DNA of 64,000 nucleotides, taken from NCBI GenBank assembly GCA_008360975.2, contig CM039183.1, forward strand, positions 47,049,850-47,113,849. Direction: 5' to 3'. Below, in pieces: positions 1 to 14,375 of this stretch. The notes below the pieces were generated by a model that saw only the letters and a list, made by a program, of their open reading frames with translations, ran no database searches and was not told the origin of the DNA. Position 1 is the stretch's first letter, and every line of letters starts with the position of its first letter. Source of the DNA: Lichenostomus cassidix. Its lineage: Eukaryota > Chordata > Aves > Passeriformes > Meliphagidae. A program made the translations under genes and the position numbers.

Positions 1-638
1 ATATATATCCCTGGAGTGAGTTCAACACATTTTGCTCTCCAAGCTTTGGGCATTTGTAGGTCTTGTTATGAAATCCTCCTTAGTGAAAGGAAGAAAGAAG
101 CCTGCTTCCTCAAGCAGTTCAAAATGCCTCAAAACATGTTCAAAATACAGCAAACTCTTCTCTTACTGTGACTGCGGTTGTGCTCCTCAGCCAAAATCAG
201 ACATAGATGTTCCATAGATAGAGTATGCAACCCCCAAATACCTGGCCAGGAGGAGGAGGTTGTTGTTGTTAAAATGCTGCCAAGCTCCATAAAGGCAGTG
301 GTCTGCCCTTTGGTCAAGGGTGATCCCTACATGGTGATGCTCAGCATACACACTACAGAAATCACCTCTGAATATCAAGGTTCATGCTTCAGTAGAATTT
401 GAATTTATAGTGAAATTTAGGTTTATAGTTATGAGAAATGTAGAGTATGTGTTGACTGTATTTCAGTGAATTATTGTACAATTCTCAAATCCATGTCAAC
501 TGCATAAATAATAATAAATACTTTTGATGCATTGAATATGAAGTATCCTTGCAGGCTGGCTTTTATCTTCCTAGTAGTGCATGCTAATACTGCAGAGCTG
601 TGATTCAGAATTAATGCCCAGATCTCTATACCTTTCTC

Positions 639-661
639 TTTTTTTTTTTTTTTTTTTTTTT
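639..661. repeat. T homopolymer (23)
   Basis: An uninterrupted run of 23 T follows CCTTTCTC. In the GRM1 transcript it is poly(A). No retroposed body was recognised beside it. Confidence 0.97.
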
Positions 662-3600
662 ATTTTTAATGATGACAATGTATCCCTGCTTCTTTCTCCT
701 AGCCTTGCAGGCAGTAATGGCATTTCACATGCATTTCTCTGGTTATAAAACATTAGATACTCTGCCCATCTTTACAATATGAGGATTAATGAGTCATTTT
801 GGGGGCAGTCTTCTCAAGGGTAATTCCTGCTGAGTGGTTATTTGTATCCTGAGCCCAGAGGCAGGATGGATCTTCTGTGCATTTGAACAAGGAGCTGGCA
901 TACCATCATGAAAGTGTCTGAGTTGCTTTATAATGACCCCCTGGGTGCAATAACAGGGAGTCTGGCAGAGGAGGCAGGGTGGCAGTGCAGAGAGCTCCTG
1001 AAAGAAGTGGATTAATTGCTTTACTTTATGTTCTTTGAAGCAGAAAAATGCTTCTAGCTAGTCATTCAGAACAGGGTAGGTAACAAGCCTGTTGAAATTT
1101 GCAGTGAGGAATATAAAGGATCTGAGGGAAGAGTCACTCTTGCCACTATTTTTTCTCTTAAGTGTAAATGAATCACCCCATGAGGCAAACAGCTGTGTCA
1201 GGATTATGGGAAGTGTAAATTGCTATCTGCAATGTTTTATATCTGCACAGCTGTGAAACTAGAAACATTCACCTTCTGCTCTGGAATTATTCTCTCTGCT
1301 CAATCAGACTCCCCAGACAGACACAAACTGAATGAATCTGTCTGATGTCCAAGAAGACGGAAGTGCAGTAAACTGTGTTACTTATCATTTCAAGTCATGG
1401 TCAGGGATCCTCCTCACTAGATGTAGTCCAAGCTGTAAAAAAATCTTTCTCATTCCCCACGTGAAAAGAATACAGAATAGCACATCCCCAGAATTCGTAC
1501 AATCTCATTTGAAACAACTGACCATCAATAACATTAGGAGAAAGTAAAGTGGGCAGGATATTCAAGAGAAGTGATGATGGCATGATGCTCATACTTAAGT
1601 GATACCCTGAATCAACTCCTCATTTTTAAAAACTTTTGTGTAACCCATATCTTTAATACAGCAAAGGACCTTGTACCATGTGCCCTTGGCCCACTGCTTC
1701 ACATTCAAGAGCAGTTCCTGCTCCAGCTCTCAGACTGGCTGACCTCTGCACTTCCAAGGAATAGCTCAGCAACACCACAAACTTTCTACCTGCTTTCCAT
1801 CTCATCAGCACTCTGGCACTCTGCAAAGCACTGGGGAAGGTAAGTACACCTCAAGTGCAGAACCAGACCCATAAAGTGTTCAACTTAACTCTCATCCCAA
1901 ATCCTCTTGCCTCTCCAGTTCTAGCAACTTCCTAGGAAGAAGCATGTTCCTCTTCAGATGTTTGTGTCCTTGAAAGGTTGGGTTTTATGTGTGGTTGCCA
2001 TGGCTGGAACAAAAGATGTCTCCATAAAAAGAAGCAAGGCCATGTCATTTTCCTGTAGGATGTGGAGCTGAATTTTCAATGCCTTTTGTATGAGCCAGGA
2101 CCTGATAAAAGATTTCTAAGCCAATAGAAGAAGTTGAGAAGATGGACAGATTTTCATACAAATCAATTTTGAAACACAAGTCCTGAATTCCAGTCTAAGT
2201 GATGTCTGGAAATAATTGCTCTGTGTTTTAAATGAATTATGCTAATCAATGGCACAGCGACAGCTTTTGGAGAGAAAGAAATCATTAAGAGCCATGGCAC
2301 AAAGAGCAGTACAAGTAGAAGGGAACCTATTGGGTCAGTCACCCTCTCCCAGCAGAGTGAGGCATATGTGTAATTATCACCCACAGAGGACTGAGGGGCA
2401 GGAGAGATTTCATGGCACATCCTCTCTGTTGAGGTGTGAGCATCTGCTGAAGAGGACAGAAGGGTCAAGGTCACCAAGGAGAACACAGTCCCAGAAGCAT
2501 GCCCAGACAGGCCTGACACTGAGCTGCATGGTGAAGATGGAGCAAAGGCTGTGTGTACTTCAGGTCACCCCAAGGCAGCAGGAGCCATCTGTGTGCCTGG
2601 GGGAGTGCTCTGGCCCTCCCCAGTTGCTCCCTTCTGCTGCTCCCCCTTCCCCTCTGTGTCAGCAGAGCCCTACGTGCAATTGTTCAATCATCTGGCAGGA
2701 AATGACAAGGACAACTAATCTGGGTCACAACTATGCCAGGAAAAAAAAAAAAAAGGGAAAAAGGTGCCCTTTTAGTTCCCAATTTGAGTTCACAACATGG
2801 CTTTCCAGATTCTTGTCCCTGCATAAGTGAATTGATGGCATGGGGTAAAAGAAGTCTTTGGGTGTCACTTCTGGATTAGGGCAGCTTAAAGCATTTGTGG
2901 ATTTACAGACTATGATAGCCCAAAGTAGCTGCAGGCAAATCTCTTGGCTGTCCGGGATGGTGGCAGGAGAGATTTTTGAGATAACTTATGTAACACTAAG
3001 GATTAAGAAATTTATGTAGCCTTATGTTTCAGAGGATAGGGGAAAGTAAAGGAGGGACTGCTCACTGACTGGGGAGCACAGAGATGCCTGGGGCCACACT
3101 TTGTGCTTCACCAGAGCCTGTACTGCCCAGGCACACGAGCTCCGACTGCACAGCCATACAATTCCCCAGTACACGCCGGGAATGAAGCTGCCAGCTGGGG
3201 CACGAGAGCCCACGGCTCAGCAGGGCTAATGCCACCCACACACCTCATCTGCTTGCTGGGCACTTGCTGCAGCTGCCTGTGCTGCTGTGGCTGCTCTTTC
3301 AAGCACAGCTCCCTGTCAGTCTTGTCAGTCGGCTCAAGGTAGATAATCTCTCTGTGGGGGTTTCCACAGACTATGGGATTTGCTTTTTTTTTTTTTGTTT
3401 GATTTGCTGTTTCCGGGGTATGGTGACTGTCTGGTTAGTTAACTTGTCTGGGGGGATGCAAAAATAGTCTTGCGATGCAAAAAAATTAGTAATGTGAAGA
3501 AAATCCCAATTTCCAGACAATCCTTTCTCTGGGAATGCAAGCCAAAACAGGCTGAATGGAACCATCTGAAGATTTAGCTTGTGCCAGCAAAAGAAACAGC

Positions 3601-6600
3601 CAGAAGATAACATTAAAAAAAAAATCCATTCAAGTAGAGGGGAAGACTAACAAGAACTCCAAGTAAGAAAGAACGAACATTCTTTAATACACTAAGGATA
3701 GGGGAAGATTATTAGTGTTGGGTAAAGAGAAGGAGGTTATATTAACTAGAAGGTGGCTTGTAGATGGTAATTTAAACTGAACCTGTAATTCTCCGGGGCT
3801 GATCAGACTGAAAATTGCAAACACCAGCAAACAATCTACTAGTGAGGAGTTGCTATAATCAGATCAAGGGGCACTTGTTTTGATAGAGTTTATGATCAGC
3901 TTTGACATCTCTGGCTGTGATGCTGCAGCACAGCTGTGCTAAACTAATAATTTGCTGCTGAAAGGGACAACTCTCACCTCTGTTCCCCAAACCATGGGCA
4001 TCAGGGACAGCTGCTCTGGTGCTGGCATTAGTGTTTATCTGACCTTGAAATCTGGCTCAAGGAATTCAGTAGAGAGTAATTCTTTTTCTTTTCTTTTGCT
4101 CTCTTTGTAAGGTTAATTTTATAGGGTGGAAGAAAACCACATCCTTCACACCACAAAAGAAGAACCACATAGAGCAGAGAAGGGGAAACAGCTTGAGAAG
4201 AGATAAACTGAAGCAGTAAGATAGAAATAGTAAATTGTCTGTAATGCACTAACAAGAAACCTGGAGCTTTTAGTTTTCAAGTGGGCTTTAAGGTGACAAA
4301 TTGCGTGATTACTTTCAGCCTGCACAATTGTTTGCTGTTTACAGTGATAATGACTTTTAACCTATGCTTGTCAGGTGTGGGAGGCTGAATGCCAGAGCAC
4401 ATATATGCTCTCAAGAATTAGTTGACTTGTTATTTCAAAATTAAATAGTCTTTAACAACTTTAATGTGGAGGCAGATGTTATATGCAATACAATATACTT
4501 TCAACCCACGCTTAAAGTAGTTTCTTAGAGTCCTTTGGCACAGCAGAGAACCTAACTTCTCATGCTGGCCATGTTTATCAGTGACTCTTTGACAGTGCAT
4601 GTCTCCTGTGTGGTGGAGTCTGTTCTACAGATATGCCTTGGTCTGAAAACCCTAAAAAAGATCTGGAAATTAAGAATTTGCCCATTCAGAGTCCTTGGGG
4701 TACAGAGCTAAGAACAGGGAGAACAGAGGGGAATGTGGTCAGATCTCAGCTCTGGGTGCTAATAGCTCTCAGTGTGTTTGGGACTGATGAAATATAGGAT
4801 CAAGAGACAAGTGAAAAAAGCATCACACCATACTAGCTAAAAATAAAAATTCAAAGTCAAGTAGAAAGCAAAGACAGAGATTTTTAAATTCATCACTCTT
4901 CCCTTTACAAACTCTTAAATCACCAAGAACAAAAAATAGAAGAAAGCAAGTTGCTCTATTACGCACATCTGAGTGACAGACATTTAGCGAAGACTATATC
5001 CAGATTTAGGATTGAGTAATGCACAATCAGCCTCTGCTTTGCTATATCCATCATATCCATATACAGGTAATTGTAAATGAACATGTCTGAATCTGCTGAT
5101 TTAATTTCTAAGAGGGTGGAGAACCATACTTGCCTACATTCCCTTAACAGAGACAGACCATCTTCTCTCTCTGGGGATAGGGTTCCTTTGTGAATTACAG
5201 AGTCTGGCTAAAAATCAGATGCTCTGTCAGCATGCGATCATAGCATCTACAGTTTTTCTTGTGGTGTTTTATTTTGTGAGGCATCCCTGAGCAAAGGGGA
5301 GTGCTCACCACAAGTAGGGATAAGCTTGGTGGACAAGCCAGAATGCAAAATGCATTTCACATCAGTGAAAGAGAAGGCATCCAAGAGTGCTGTCCTCTTC
5401 TTGGGTCCTTATGTGCCTCTTCTGTGTCCCTAAGCATGGAAAAGGACTAAATAAATTAGCAGTAGTTCTGCATTTCACATTAGTAACTTTGCACTGAATT
5501 GCTGGGATGAATTGAAAGAATTTTTCAGATGCCTTAATTTGAGGCAGGAAACAATCTCCTGTATTAACTGTATATAGGTGTGTATAATATTTGTGCTGTT
5601 ATATGGTCTTGTCCTTATATAAAGAATATCAGAGATTCACATGGTATTTTTCAGTATCCACACCTCTGAATTAGCTCAGAGAGGTATGAAATCACAAGGT
5701 GGCTCAGAGACCCCTACAGAATAAATGCTTGCAGAATACCCTGCATGTTTATTGTAGCAAGTACTTGTACATGAATTATGTGTTTGTGAAATGTCATAGC
5801 TCTCTTTGCTTCTGTGAAGTCAGGTGAACAACAGTGGCATAGGCTGAAACATCACACTTTGAGAATAGACAGGAGGTAAATTGCATTCTTGACCTAACCT
5901 CCAGAAGACTTGTATTTTAGTTCTTTATTCCACTTCCATTTTTTATTTCAGAGCACCACACACAACATGGTTGGTTTTTTTCCTAAGGATGTGCTTATGA
6001 GATTTGGAATTTGGTTTCTATATGTAATACGGAGAAATACCCAGGGTTTTAGGTGCTTAACTGGATGTAACCTTCAACACTTATTTATGTATCTGACACT
6101 CTTAAAAGGTGAAGTTTTCTTCATTATTTTTCTCACAGAGGCAATTCTAACCAAAGCAATGTGAGAGTATGGTACCAAGTAGATAAAAACCACTTGCTTA
6201 TCCCTACATGTGAATGCAATTGTTTTGTATCACTCACTGTTGAGTTCCTGCACTTTTGCAGCATACTAACTGGATATAAATAATGTATACAAATACCAAA
6301 ATACAAGGAAATGCAATAAGTGATCCAGTCAAGCAAGAAATTAAATTACAAGTGGTGTCCTTATTCCTGTGGTTTATGCCAAGAAAGATACTAGCTTTCC
6401 CCAGGATTTCTGTAGTACTGCCTTTGCTTCCCCTCAGTCAGGAAGCAGAGATTATGGTACATAACTGCAAAGCTCTCCTCTGATGTGACTGTGTATCTCT
6501 TTGTCATTGTGCTTAAGTACTGAGATTCATTAAACAAAGCTGCCTGGTGCTACAGCAGTGCCCCTAAGCAAAACAACATTTTGTGATTCAGCATCTTGAG

Positions 6601-9600
6601 AGCTGCAAAACAAGAGAGTTGTAACATGGAGTTGTCCAGCAGTGCTTTGGCAAGGACCATGCTGGACTCAGAGACCATGCCTTAGATCTATGTCCTCTCA
6701 AAATCTCCAGGGAGAACAAAATTGTGACTATCCATGAAAAGAAATTGGGAAAACTGCCATGGATTGGGAGCTTCTGAGAAAGGGAGGAAATTGCATAAAA
6801 CCTTACACAGCAGCCCCTCTCATCTAAAGGGACCATGCACATAAAGCATGGCTCTGACTGGAGATAAAGAAGCAGAAGTGTGGATGAGAGCCCAGGGTGC
6901 TGGCAATGTATCCTGTAAACTTATTCAATATAACCTGGGTTTTGTCTGAGGGGGATTTTTCCCCACTGCTCTTACTGGGAGGAAACTGCAGAACCTCATA
7001 GCTTTTCTAAGTTATTTCTCCTAAATGTAGTTTCAGGCAGCCTCTGTTTTGCCATGGAAGCAGACCCAGAACACCAAGCCTAAACTGCCAGACCTTTTGG
7101 TTTGTACTTGATCACAAACGTCCCAATCATGGTGCATATCTGTTCCCACTCCTTCTCCTCATGTTGCCTTAGGAGTGTCATGTGATCAGTTATGCATGAG
7201 CTGGGACTCCCTTTAGCTGGTATAATTTGCAAGGAAAACTTATGGTGCCTTATGCAGCTATGCCCCTTATTTCTCATTAGAAAGATGAAAAAGATGCAGT
7301 ATCACCAGACTGGTTCTTTTGCACATAAATACACAGACAGACAATTTGGTGTATAATTTGATGTACACATATGCCATGCCTGGTTTAAAAAAAAATATGG
7401 GCTTTAGTAGTTATTTGAATGAGAAAGAATGTAAGTGTGGAAGTGATATCTGAGAGTCTTTTATCACCTATTCTGTATTTTATTTTTGGTCTATGGGCCA
7501 GAACTACAATATATGTGCATCATAATCAAATGCAAATTCAAGGCTTTGGAAGATATGATTACATAGATCAAATTTAATAGACAGCCCTGCAGCAGGGCTA
7601 GGAGAGATTGCTATTGGATTGTTAAGTTTCACACTCCCCTGTTATTTTGTGTTTCACCCTAGTTCTTTAACATTGGTTCTAAGAGTCTCTTTGGAACCAT
7701 GTAACTGTCTTCTGGGAGTTTTAAATATTCACTTAAATCAATATACTGACAAGGACTGAACAGCTTAACTGGGTTTGTTGTATTTTCTTACATGAAATTC
7801 ATATCACATCCACAAGAGAACTGGGTAAGAGCTGTTACATGTCACAGTGCTATGTGTTTGCAAAATCAGTCATGGTTTAAGACCAGTAAACAGCCAGCAA
7901 ACACATCAACTGCTGAGAGAGAGATGTTTGGTATTAACACCTTCAGCTATCCTTTGTGAGCCTGCAAGAGGCTTTCCCAAAAAAGGCACTGCAACCTCAG
8001 AAAAGGGTGAAGGACTACACTGAATACAGAAGTTGGGTAAATTCCAGGGAGGGCTGCAACAGGGGGATGAATCAGGCCAGACCAGGGTCCACCTGCCTTC
8101 CCTGTGACAGCTGTGTCACCAGGAACCATTCTAGAACTGCCACATCTGCATCCACGCTGTGAAGGAAGCAGACTCCTCCATTATGTGTCCAGGGTGTGAT
8201 GCAAGGGTGCACCAAATGCCCAGTGTTTTTGGAGCCCCATGCCCTAATGGGGATCTGGCAGCTTCAAAACCATGGACCAGCACAGCACCTTGTACCCCAC
8301 TGTGCTACTACCCTGTAGAGTCAGCCCCACAAACAGGGTGTAGATGTCAACAAAATTATTTAAATAAACAGCCTAATCTGTCCTGTACAATTTTCCCACT
8401 CTTTCCTTTTTTTTTTTTTGTCTTGTCAATCTTTGGATCATTTCCCACTGGCAGAAACTTACATCCTTTCTGCTGTTTCAAAATTCTCTTTCATAATACG
8501 CCATTCCCCTCTGGGGTAAGCTTCAGTAGAATGGCTGTGCAGGCAAAGCAGATTTAAGGGACTTCTTGAAAGTGCCATTGGATGTGGTATTTTCCAAGGT
8601 CTGTAATGGTAAAAATGAAGGTCTGCCTTTTTGTGTCTGCAATACTATTGCAGGACACGAGAAGTTTACCCACTGCATCAATTTTCTAGATTGCAAGGCA
8701 AGGTAGTCTACCATTTCCTATTAGATTCAGCAATCATCTCTATACTGGTTTGGCACTGCTGTAGGAAGATAAAACTACACGAGATGCTAATCTGTATAAG
8801 AAGCATTTGAAGATAATTTTTTTGTGCTGCAAGGCTAGGTGACACACTTCAGGACTGAAGAAAATACTTCTCACATTGGGCTTGTGTCCTGAAGCACAGA
8901 ATTTAATATATCTCTTTTACAGGAGAAGGTGAAATGGTGACCTGTTATTATTAATCCTCCTTTCACTTTCCTCTAAATCTACTTGTTTCAGATGTTTTGA
9001 TGCATTTCAGCCAGACTGAGGGAAGTATTCCCCGTGTGGCTGTGCCAGGCTGAGACAGATTTGTTTGGTTCAATTTCATGTACTTTAGCCTGCGGAGACT
9101 GGGACAAAAGACTTTGCTTTACTTACATCAAAAGTGCTTTCAGGTCTTCTGTTCACACTTTTCTCCCTCCCCCTTGCCTCCATAACCCCTGCTTAAGGAT
9201 AGAATATTGACTCTGCAGAGTAGTAACAAGGAGAAGATGGAGTACTCCTGAGCACCTATTCCTATGGCAGGGCAGTCAGGTTGGATCAAATGACAGGTTG
9301 TGAAAGATCTACATTTTAACGACTGCAACTGAGCATGCTGTATATTTACTCTCTATTTCTGTAAGCGCCAACTCTTGCCATGCTGCACTGTGCATTTGCC
9401 TCCTCTCACCACCACAAAAACCAGTGAAACAAAATGTTCTGGACATACTTATGCTCAGATTCCCCTCACCTTGTGTCTGTGGGAGGCTTTGAAAATGAAG
9501 GAGCCCAAGAGCCCAAAAGACTTTGCAGACTGTGAGTGGCCAAGGGAAATGAGCCCAGAAAAGCAAGACTTGTCAGTACAGCTTGCCCAAGATGAAATGG

Positions 9601-11347
9601 CAACTCAGCAAGTCAGTTTAAAGAGAAACAGTAACTTAAGTATACCTGGAGATAATTTCATAACTGGCAAGACAAAAAAGCAGGTGGTTTCCTAATCCAT
9701 GCTGAGGGAACACACATATTACTAGAGAACCCTGATTCCCAGTTGAAAAGCTGAATGTAGGGATCCAACACAGAGGGAAAAAGGACAAAGGGAAGGAGGA
9801 AGAAGTTACTAGAGGATGTTGGGTTGTCTGGAGATTCTACTGGAATAAAATAAACCAAATTCAAGAGGTCCATGGCCAAGGTGACTGCCTGGACACTGCT
9901 TAGAGTGGATGCCTGTGACAGCAGTCTAGAGGCATGGACTGCCAAAATGTGTTAAAAGGATAAATTACAAGTTTGGAAGTACTTTAAATCAGCTTTTCAT
10001 TTCTGAGGGCAGACAGCTGGATGAGAAATAATTGAATGTAAATGTACTGAAATTACAAGGGGAAAGCAGGTGGCCTATGCATTAATGTGGAGTCCTGGCC
10101 ATTCAGTAAGTCTTGCTAGTTGGCTTCCTATTAACTCAGATTTTGGTACACAGTGTATATTGACAACTATATCCTTACTTACTCTGATTCAAAATGCACT
10201 AAAATGGTGTCCAGACCTGGAGTCTCAACCATACATTTAAAATAATTTATATGTGAAGACTGAGGGAGGAGATAAGTATCACTGCCAGATTTGAAGCTAA
10301 TTACACTAAGATACAAAATTAACTTTCACACAGCATTCACTCCAGCAGCACTGATGCTTCTCATGCTACTATAACCCACAAGAAGCATGAGAGAAGAGGT
10401 GATCCTTGCTGTGTGGCTCAACTCTACTTGAATTGTGTGTGTTCTACAGAAAAGCAACATGACAGACCTGCAGGCTGCAGGCCTGACTTCACTCTCCTGC
10501 ACATTGAGTAGAGTCCACTTGAAGCAGTGGCCAGAGAAGGCACCCTGAACCCTCATCAGAATCAGCACCTTAAGTGTCACTGTCTATTTTTTCCTGCATG
10601 TAGTACAGAAGGGAGCATTGCTTCCTCAGGGAAGGGTCATACAGGCACTGTACCAGAGTCATTCTCTTTGAGCTCATTCACCCTCATAGACCGAAGCAAC
10701 ATTTGTGGCCAAGAACAAGTCTAAAGGTCACAGCAAGATCCATATGCAAAAGTCTTAATCTCACATCTGAAAAAAAAATTCAAAAGTCTCTCCTAACAAA
10801 TGCTGCTATGTCATCATCCTGTAACAGCCCAGAATCTCATAATACCATCAAGCAGCAAACTAACAATAAATGTCCCCACAAAGCTTCAATACAAGCAGCA
10901 GATATCACTCTCTCTTCATCTCTCCTGAGTGAGCTGCTCCATTTTTTATACATATTTAAGTATTCATTTGACAAGAGGGAAAGACTGACAGTTGCTTGGT
11001 ACTGAAGACACTCACGAGGGACCTCAGACCCAGATTCAAGCTATCTCACAGAATAATACCCTATTTCTCTAGGGTTTGCATTACAATATTTTTTCTCTGT
11101 TCCAAGACACTGCTGGACAAGAACATAGAGAGACTTGCACTGGGACAGTGCATAATCCAGTTATAGAGCATCCACCTGGGAAATGAAGGAGATGCTCTTA
11201 GGCTAAAGTGAATGCTTTAACTCTTGGGGTAAGATTCCCTCATGATTTCCCCGTGTCTTCCTCTCTCCATGGGAAAAAAAAGTCCCTCTGGCTCAAGGAA
11301 AATCCTTACCAGAAAAGCCCAATTCTATGAAACATTTTGAAAGGCCA

Positions 11348-11389
11348 GAATTTTCTGGTGGAAAACATATGTATTCCACCAGAAAATTC
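11348..11389. repeat. Perfect 16-bp inverted repeat with 10-base loop
   Basis: GAATTTTCTGGTGGAA at 11348-11363 is the exact reverse complement of TTCCACCAGAAAATTC at 11374-11389. The loop is AACATATGTA. The hairpin is perfect but too short for a typical microRNA precursor. Confidence 0.95.
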
Positions 11390-12261
11390 CCAACCAACTC
11401 TATGGAAAGCAGTGCTGACTGTAATTGCTCATAGTTTAATTCAACCAAAGCAAGAGAGAGTTCAAATCCCCAAGACTGCATGTAGCATCTTCAGAGTGCA
11501 ACGGATCAGTAAAGGCAGTGTGCTTTGTTATTTAAGTGAAGACCAGTGTTACTAAGCATTTTCACTGAAACTCTGTTGGCAATGCAGCTGGGACAGACAT
11601 TTTTCAAGATGACTTTTCTGACCTCTACATCAGCACCAGAGGTAGCTGAAGGTTTTGAATTGATTAATGGATCCTGTGTTAATAGATTTCCCTGGTTAAT
11701 TCTTTTGCTCTACTTTGGGAGGGAAAAAGGAAGAGTGGCTTGGCTTGCTCAAGTCCCTAAGCTACACTAGTTAAACTAACACCACAACATTGCATGAAAG
11801 TGCTTTATGAAGGCTTATATAAGTTTGATTTACCCTTGTAAATGTAAATTACTTTCCATTTTTAATACTAATTCAATTTAATCCTATCTCTCCACACCAA
11901 TTTAATTTAGATGGATGCCACTTTTAGGAATTGGATTTCAATGGACTAAGCAGAGAAGAGGTTTGATACAGGAAAAGAGATGAAAATGAAAAAGCAGAAA
12001 AAGAAAAGCAAACTAGGAAGAGAGAGAAGGCGTAACAAGAAAATAGATTAAAAGTTGTAATACAGCTGGAAGAGAAACCTTTTGATTTCTCTGGCCACTT
12101 ATAGACAGAAAAATGTGGCTACAGGGAGAGACTGTTGAAGTATCTAGAAACAGAGCAACACAGTTAAAGGGATTAGAATTTCTGAAAACATGGCAAATAA
12201 ATCCCAGGTGTTGATAGGGAATTAAAACAAGAAGAATCCAACCTATCAAACCATCCTCCTC

Positions 12262-12342
12262 CAAAACAAAACAAAACATAAACAAAAACATCCAGAAACA
12301 AAACAAAACAAAAAACCCAAAACCAAACAAAAGAGCAAAACC
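12262..12342. repeat. CAAAA-type low-complexity tract
   Basis: Repeated CAAAA and ACAAA units with several interruptions occupy about 80 bases of the downstream intron. No other content was seen. Confidence 0.9.
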
Positions 12343-12827
12343 ATAGAAAATCAGTCTGGGGGTCATTCCTGTGGGCACTGAGTGTGTACCAGTAGTTTCA
12401 AGTCCTGTTTCAGGAAGGACCTGACTGCACATTTGAGTTATCTAGGTGCATCAGTGGCTGAAGCAAATTCTACTTTTTCCTTCTCAATTTCCACAGTGAC
12501 TCATAATTTTTTATCTGTGTTGTTACAATGTCCTCAGAAGCTTTGCAATGGATTCATCTAGGAGCTAAAAAACCCTCCAAAGCCCTGAAATTACTTTTTG
12601 TTTTGCCTAGTGACTTTATTTCCAAAGCTTCGTGTTTGTCTATTAAACTCCTTTCAGTTCTTCATGCCATGAACAGAGAGGTGTGTTTTCCTTTTCCACC
12701 AGCAATCCTATCATGCCTCTGCACCTGTGCTGGTTTGGGTGAAGAACATGCAGTAACTGCACAGGAGGTTTAGGTCAGAGATGTTAATTTGGCTGTATAA
12801 AAGATGTGGATGCTTAACCTGAGAAAA

Positions 12828-12852
12828 AAAAGGCATAGTAACTATGCCTTTT
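12828..12852. repeat. Perfect 12-bp inverted repeat with 1-base spacer
   Basis: AAAAGGCATAGT at 12828-12839 is mirrored by ACTATGCCTTTT at 12841-12852 around a single A. It is a near-continuous palindrome in otherwise ordinary intron. Confidence 0.95.
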
Positions 12853-14347
12853 GGTTTAGAAAAGTAGTTTAAAACTCTGTAGAGCTTTTTTGCTTCGTAA
12901 CACTCACACAAGCTTAACAGACAGGTCGAGAAAATCTTACTAAAATTATGTAACAAAAAAATTGTAAAAAAGTTCAGGTAAGCCCTGCTGTGTTTTAAAG
13001 GTGACAGTGATGATGAGGGAGCTCAACTTTTGAACAGGATGAAATATTCTCTTATATTAAAAACTGTATCCTAACTATATTGAATTTGGATCTTTTAAAT
13101 TAACTTTTTTTTTTTTTAATCAAAGTAGAAGAAGAGTAAGCAGAACTAAGAATTAGTTATTGAGTTTCTCATGATCTAAAATAGTCCTCTTCTATTTTGA
13201 CAGACATCATCTTAAAGAAACCAACAGTGTTAGCAAGAGACTACACTGCAGGGACACCACATTAGTCTCTTACAGACATCTGAGGCCCCATCCAACTACC
13301 ATAGAGTCAAAGTAAGGTGGATCAGACTCCATCTTTCTATTTGCATGGAATTCAAGCTCTTGGGCTACAGAGATTTTGCGCCATCTCCCCGCAGGTGGCT
13401 GCTGCTGGGGCTGCTTGCCACTACCTGCTCCCTCTCTGTCTAGCTCAGGAGTCAGCAGACATGATGTGGCCTCTGTGGCACACTGAGCTGTGTATTTGGG
13501 TCATTTATGCCTGCATTCCGTTCCTTTCTGACACCCTGTCTAGCAAAAAAATAAAATGTATTGAAGTAGCATAAAGACAAAATTGATCACAGCATGGGTT
13601 TTCAACAGTATTACCTCTGTCAGCAGGACAGATGAAAATGGTTCTAATGCAAACTGAATCAAAACCAACTTGAGTAACTAAGAGAAACCTACAGATCTCA
13701 AAATACTAGAAATTAATCAAATTTTAATTCTATTGGGAAGCTCAGAAATGTAGGTTTCACTGGTGCTTTATTATTTTTTTTTTTTTTAATTGGGACAAAA
13801 ATCTTCTAGGCTCATATCTAGCCCTATGGTGCTTCTTTAAAGATTAAAAAGCAATAAGATAATATAGAATGCAAATTTTCAGAAAGCTCCTCACAGGGAG
13901 ATGCTGTTTGAAGTAACAGTTCTCTCTCCCGCTCTGCTGCATCTGGGTTGCTTTTAATTATTAGCAAGGAAAATCACAATTTCAATAGATGTGAATGCAA
14001 GTTCATTTTTACCATCAGTTGACTTCTGCAACTTTCACACCAATGCTGAGTTTGAGAACATGGAGAGATTTGCACAAATGATGAGTAAGAGTATTGCTCA
14101 TAATGCTGAGTATTAAATAAAGCATAGGGATAGTATGGAGGGTGCTTTTGAATCACAATCATGAGGACAGTCACAATATGCTACCTTAAGAACTAGTGTT
14201 CAGTCCCCAGCTTTCACACACATTCCAGTGGCCTTAGGCAAGTACATGTGATTTACAGTCACTCAGACAGAGATTTCTTTTCTAAAAGGTTACAGTAGCA
14301 CCTCAGTTCGAACATAATGCAGAGCAACTGCACATTGGGGCGTGAGA

Positions 14348-14375
14348 TCCCTGTCACATGCACATGTGACAGGGA
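14348..14375. repeat. Perfect 13-bp inverted repeat with 2-base spacer
   Basis: TCCCTGTCACATG at 14348-14360 is the exact reverse complement of CATGTGACAGGGA at 14363-14375. It lies about 290 bases inside the intron after the 7TM donor. Each arm contains CACATG, an E-box-like core. Confidence 0.95.

Noticed and set aside
2249..2830. 193-codon plus-strand open frame
   Set aside because: It is antisense to GRM1, of low-complexity composition, runs through an A homopolymer (giving a lysine run) and shows no domain; probably chance.
11348..11389. MicroRNA precursor
   Set aside because: The hairpin stem is only 16 bp with a 10-base loop, too short for Drosha/Dicer-type processing.
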